Below are positions 46,007 to 64,000 of a DNA stretch of 64,000 bases, one piece after another. The position numbers and the translations under genes are program-made. The notes beneath the pieces were generated by a model. That model was not told the DNA's origin and did not search any database. It saw only the letters and a program-made list of their open reading frames with translations. How positions within the stretch are numbered: position 1 is the stretch's first letter; each line of letters starts with the position of its first letter. Source of the DNA: Apus apus (lineage: Eukaryota; Chordata; Aves; Apodiformes; Apodidae). The stretch lies in assembly GCF_020740795.1 (NCBI RefSeq), contig NC_067282.1, forward strand, positions 153,560,858 through 153,624,857. The letters are read 5' to 3'.

Positions 46007-49000
46007 CTTCAAGGGTGAGCTTTTCTCTCATGAGAGGCTGTGCAATTGGCAGCAGCTCGGCCACTTAATTTTGAATATAATACCTTAGTATTTTTCAATC
46101 TAATTCTGATTACTTCCTAGTAACTTCTACCTTTAGTCTATTCTAAAGGGCAATTTTATTAAATACTGCACTGTTTTTAAGGCAACTGGTCTGATTTTCT
46201 GCTGGTATTTTCTTTCTGAAATGCAAAATATGAACTATCACACTTCTAGAACCTCTTGCCCTCTAGAGTGGGTACACAGAATACCAGAGGTTTCAGTAAT
46301 GGAATTCCCTTTACTATTAACTGATTTAGACCTCACTTCCTTGTTATTTACTTGTACTTCACAAGTAAGAACTCCTTCTCTATTTTGTTGTTCTACACAA
46401 ATTATTATTACCATCTGACCACTTCAGCTTCTGTACAGGAATAAATTCCCAGATATACTGCTGCCCCCAGTCCTATTATCTTTCACATTATATTTCTTTA
46501 CACATAGCAGCAGCTTGTATTCCTTGTAGCCACTGAAGTTTGTACATTTAAAAAAATCCTGGTTTCAAGATAACGTGTGCAACAACAAAGGTGCCAAAGT
46601 TTGTTACCCCCTTAACAAAAAGTTGTAAGACATTCTACAAATACATTTATTTATTGACAAGATCTCAAGCTTGTCTGAGACCATCTGTCTAGAATATCCA
46701 TCTCAAAAGCTTATTTGTACATTAAAGACAGGTACAGTAGTAACATTACAAGTTAACATCTTGTTTAGTCATCCAGATTCAGATTTACAGCAAAGTCCTC
46801 AATATTTACATTCAGTAGGACCTCCGGTCAGTGGGGGTGAAGGGAGATTTGTCTCACATCTAGTTCCTCTTTGTGAGAACCACACCAGGATAATGTAACT
46901 TACCTAAGATCTGATTCAGAAGGTGATCATCTAGTTGCAGCCCAAAGTCACCTGATTTTTTTGGTTGTTCCACAGCACAGATCCATCAGCCACCACCTGA
47001 CCTGCTTCATTTCTTTGTCACATTAAAATTGTTCCTGTTTCCCTCATATTTATGTTTGTTTATATCATACTACTGACCTTACATGGCTTGTCCTGCAGCA
47101 CTCGCTGAAGTGGTCTCTGCATCCAGTTGGGAGTTGCCATATTTCAGCTCTTTAGCAATCCAGAACTCTTTTCCTACAATGCTGCCCTCATTCCATCATG
47201 TATGAAGTAAGGTTGAGGCCCACCTCTGCAAAGCTCGGATTAAGGTTCATGAGATGCCTTTCCTTAAGACATCAGAAGAAAATACTGCTGCGACATTCCT
47301 AGCGAATCACCCTCCTGGCTCAGGGATGCAAATCCACTTCTGTACCGATACCAATTGCTATCAGACTACCCTGCAGTTGATGGAACAGCCCTCTAGCCTC
47401 TACCTCTACTCCAACAACCTGCCTGCTCTACAAGCCTGAAAGCACTGCAGTATCCCTTGGCCCAGACGCCCTGTGGGATTTCAAAAGGCCTGCAAACACT
47501 TCCAGTCAGGAATATGCTACAGTCCACAGGAAGGTACATGCCAAAGCTGACCTGGCTGCAACATATCCTGGCTAGGTCCACACTCTCTTATTCCTTCAGA
47601 TGAAGGATTCTGCTCAAACAGCAGTTGATACAAGGTCCCATAACAGTATTATTTGCTCTTACATCTCACAGAAGAGGCATATTCGAGAGTGAGGCCTGTA
47701 CAAGCTTTATGCAAAGGCCCAGGAGGTATCAAACAGGAAAAACAAAGTGGTGTTTAAAGACAGGTGTTTTAAACTAGATACTACTGCTGACCATGTGCAA
47801 CAAGCTCTTTCTACGACAGGGTTTTACCTTTACAAAGCTTTCATACTTATTTATTGACCCATTCTGTCTCTGGCCTATCACTGCTCTGTGGTTTTGTCTG
47901 ACCTGCCTTCATCTAACTTGGAGACAGTCTGGTTCTTGCTCATCTGACCACTGCTTTCCAGCAAACTGAGCCACTTTGGCAAATGGATTTTACCTCAGAG
48001 CCCAACACTGAATCATAGAGAAATTTTCAAAACAATTCTGGTGAAGGCACCAAGCATTACGTTCCACATTACTGTACAGTTCGGAAGTGGCATCTGACCT
48101 GTCATTTCCTATTTCCCCTTGGGGCAGCAGCTGAACAACAGAGAGGACAGACAAGTCATGCAGATTGACACACACAGGACTGTGACCCTTTCCTACCAGT
48201 CAGCTGCAGTATACCAGCATATTCTGGCAGACTGGGCCATCTGATCTATGGCACTGGGTTGGCCAAACAGAGCAGCACACCACTTGCTTCAAGTGGCAGA
48301 ACTTGCACACCTGAACCTGGTCAGCACCTCTGACACTGCCCTGTGCTAGCCGAACCATTCACACACACTGGCAGCTCAAGGGCTTTTAGAGTCATGTTGT
48401 GAGCTGAGCTGATTACCACTGTGCTTACAACCAGCCCTGCTCTGCGCTGCAATGGAAGTAATTGGAAGGAGCAGCCAGTAAATAAGTACTGGAGCAAGCA
48501 CTGAAAAATAACTTCCTCATATACCTACTTATATCCCACATTTGGAACTCATTTATGCATCTCCTGGGGAGTTAACTTTCTGCACTTGCACTCCCGTTCA
48601 AACTAGTTTAGCTGCTTAGATGTCCACATATACAAATTTGGGAACTGAGATGAGGTCCAGACATCTCCTCAATTAACTGACCAGAGAACATCAAAAACAA
48701 ACAAACAAACAAAATACCCATACCAAGGGAGTCATGGGTTGTGCAATCCCAAAGGACCACTGGAATTCATCTAGACTGATAACATTAATACCAGAATTAG
48801 GGAGAATGTTTTTCTGGAGTCAATTAGTGCTCAATAAGGGTAGCCGGTGTGTAAGCAAGCAGGCAGAACACAGGTCTGCTAGCTGGGGGTAACTTCCTAC
48901 TTTTGACTAGTCATAGGTAGACAGACACAAACACCTAAGAAGAAGCAACAGGAAACTGTAAGGAATAAATTTATATTCAAGAGAATATAATTCATGCATA

Positions 49001-49589
49001 GCACACATGCATCACCCTGAATGAAGAAATCAAGTTTCAGTTTAAGGGGTCACTGAGGGGTAATCTACTTCAAGTATTTAATCTTGGGAAATGATCAAGA
49101 GTATAACCAAATGCCAGGCTCACTGCAACACTCACTCATCACTTGAGTTCATTTTGGTCATGAAGACAAGCCCTTAAGCATTTAGTTCCAATTTAAATCA
49201 GAAGTTGTATATACAACTTAGTTGAAGCACTTACACATTTAATTTAAACATAACAGGTTTTATCAGAAAGTTACACAAACCCAAAAAGCTTTCTTTTTCA
49301 AAACCATACTTTATTTTTAAAGGCTAAGAGAAGTATTTGGAACTATATTTCATAAGCAAAAAGATTCACATTTCATTCTGCAGGGTCATTATATGAGAAA
49401 AAGTATTTGGGGATTTTTATTTTTTTTGCAACTGTTGTTGAGTTCTTACACCAAACCAGATTTATTTAAAAATTGTAACATCAGTTATGGCTTAAGATAC
49501 AGAAATACAAAAGAGTAACATAAATGTTTCAAGTTATGAACAGGTAACTATGGTCATTTTTTCCACGAAAATACAATGTTTTAGCTAAA
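46007..49589. other. Intergenic downstream of ST13
   Basis: About 3.6 kb. The middle (roughly 46960-48620) is GC-richer than its flanks and dense in short coding-like words but has no long frame. A short AAAC repeat lies at 48694-48711. No gene or repeat family recognised. Confidence 0.5.
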
Positions 49590-49610
49590 CAAACAGAAGC
49601 AACAACTGTC

Positions 49611-49616
49611 TTTATT
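49611..49616 (-). terminator. Distal poly(A) signal AATAAA of ST13 (candidate)
   Basis: Canonical hexamer on the minus strand about 1.35 kb past the stop. A second AATAAA is present at 49315-49310, so the exact end is uncertain. Confidence 0.45.
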
Positions 49617-50431
49617 GGTAGATGAATCAAATTAACATCATCAGCACAGACACTGCTTCAAGGATAACCATGCTGTTAATCCACAAGTGTTAGAAGAATG
49701 TTCTGACCGCTCCAATTACGTCACCTTTTCCTCCGTATCGTAAGTCTCAAAAACACAGAAGTATGAAACTACGACAACAGCTTTTCATTTTAGGGCTTGT
49801 TTTGTTTTGTTTTAAAGAAAAAGATACAAGAAAAGACGGAAGACTACAATATGCCGTGAAGGAAGAGTCATCACCTCTAAACAGCAGCATTTTGGCTAGG
49901 AAATGATAATGAATAAGCATGTAAGGACTCTAACCGACTCAGAACTCAGAGCTGCAATTTTGTTGGCTATTCTCACCTTCACTGATTTATAACTCTGCAT
50001 TTACATGTTCTGGATGGCTTGCGTTCAGAGGGACAGAGGTAGTGATGGGAATGAGATTCCTTCCCTAAAGTTTCCAAATAGATGAAACCTGGTAAGCAAG
50101 ACCCCAAAGAAGGGCGAGTGCAACCAGCGGAGGACGTGCCAACTGGGAAAGGACATGAGCACAAGCACCGACAGTAAGCTGCTCTCCCATACCCATATTG
50201 AAAAAAAGTTATGTAAAGTTGCCAGACAAGATTTGACCAAGTAACAAAACCTCTGTGGCCTCTGCAATATCTACTTCATGCCAGGTTGTGCAAAGAATAG
50301 GACTGTACCTTTGCTACACAATTGTGGTGATCAAAATATTAAATTATCTGCAGTACTGCCAGAAGTTCCAGTGTGTAACTAGCTAACATGGTTATAGTTA
50401 TAATTAACAGCTATTTAAAGTCAGTCACCCA

Positions 50432-50463
50432 TTAAAAAAAAAAAAAAAAAGAAAAAAAAAAAG
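50432..50463. repeat. Poly(A) tract
   Basis: An A run interrupted by a single G near the middle, within the inferred ST13 3' UTR (a U-rich stretch in the transcript). Confidence 0.85.
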
Positions 50464-50899
50464 AGACTTGTATTTACAAATAATTCCTTTATCCAGTTAA
50501 TTCTTCAGACTTGTCCCACCTTTGCTATTTGTGATTAGGCCAACTTTTCTGTCCTATGGGAAATAAGACAGACTTCAACTGTTAAAGCTTCTTTTTGTTC
50601 ACTGGGAGTAACTAAAAAAAAAAGAATCCAAAACACCACAACAGCAAGTATTTATCTTACACTCCTGGAATATCACAACTTCTTACAGGAGTATTCATTT
50701 AAAGAAAATGGTCTGCAGTACTTATAATAAAAGGCTGCAACTCTTGGATAAGGAGGGATGTTTGAAACTAGGTCATCTGAATGTAATTTGAGTGCTATAA
50801 ACCAATTACTGAATAAAGTCACCACTTGGGGCTAGTGAGAAGTTCTCCATAGAACACCCCATTTCTCTTCCTAAGAAGATCAGAGGTACAATGGTTTGT

Positions 50900-50905
50900 T
50901 TTATT
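50900..50905 (-). terminator. Proximal poly(A) signal AATAAA of ST13 (candidate)
   Basis: Canonical hexamer on the minus strand 64 nt past the stop. It is followed within 60 nt by GGGGTGTTCT, a plausible GU-rich element. It could give a very short 3' UTR. Confidence 0.4.
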
Positions 50906-50968
50906 GCAACACTGGTTAGCCAAATCCAATTCTTCCCATTCCGATATGATTTTTAAGAACCAGGGATT

Positions 50969-64000
<13,032 letters not shown>

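Larger units (their letters stand above)
49590..50968 (-). other. ST13: ST13 3' UTR (inferred)
   Basis: Sequence after the TAA down to the distal AATAAA at 49616-49611. That is about 1.36 kb, a reasonable length for this gene. It contains a pure A run at about 50432-50463 (T-rich in the transcript). A proximal AATAAA lies only about 65 nt after the stop. Confidence 0.6.

Overview
This is vertebrate nuclear DNA, almost certainly from a bird. It has compact intron-rich genes, many CR1 retroposons whose 3' ends carry the short octamer-like tails typical of avian CR1, and long terminal repeats that read like avian ERV/ERVL LTRs. The gene pair SLC25A17 - ST13 matches the order I recall for human 22q13 (MCHR1 - SLC25A17 - ST13 - XPNPEP3). 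I cannot name the species. Two nearly identical, still largely open CR1 copies suggest CR1 was recently active in this lineage.

Two protein-coding genes are supported, both on the minus strand. SLC25A17 (peroxisomal carrier PMP34) is complete. Its nine coding exons run from 40201 down to 20418, splice cleanly with GT-AG borders, and give 307 codons, the same length I recall for the human protein. Its first exon lies in a strong CpG island (about 39780-40450) that contains a perfect NRF1-type site. ST13 (Hip, the Hsc70-interacting co-chaperone) is partial. Its last five coding exons (62756 down to 50969) cover the end of the TPR region, the charged linker, a short GGMP segment and the C-terminal STI1/DP domain. 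Its 5' part lies beyond the right edge.

Layout. 1-19950: intergenic, GC-richer over the first roughly 7 kb and AT-richer later, with three CR1 copies and one orphan CpG-dense patch near 12400-12600; no gene recognised. 19955-40201: SLC25A17, with CR1 copies in introns 1 and 7. 40202-40450: promoter. 40452-49600: intergenic, with a CR1 copy touching the promoter, a probable LTR scrap near 42600 and a well-bounded solo LTR at 45076-46001 (TG...CA ends, 5-bp target duplication). 49600-64000: ST13, whose intron between the first two in-window exons carries a CR1 copy and a three-layer nest. In that nest an outer LTR is interrupted by a second LTR with a 5-bp target duplication, and the second LTR is interrupted by a young CR1.

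The two genes are transcribed in the same direction, ST13 toward SLC25A17, with about 9.4 kb between the ST13 distal poly(A) signal and the SLC25A17 start codon. No CRISPR array, bacterial operon, tRNA or rRNA gene was seen. I found no convincing undescribed biological system. The best leads are the nested LTR structure, the CpG-contrasting CR1 pair around the SLC25A17 promoter, a possible N-terminal extension of SLC25A17 and a shortened ST13 repeat segment.
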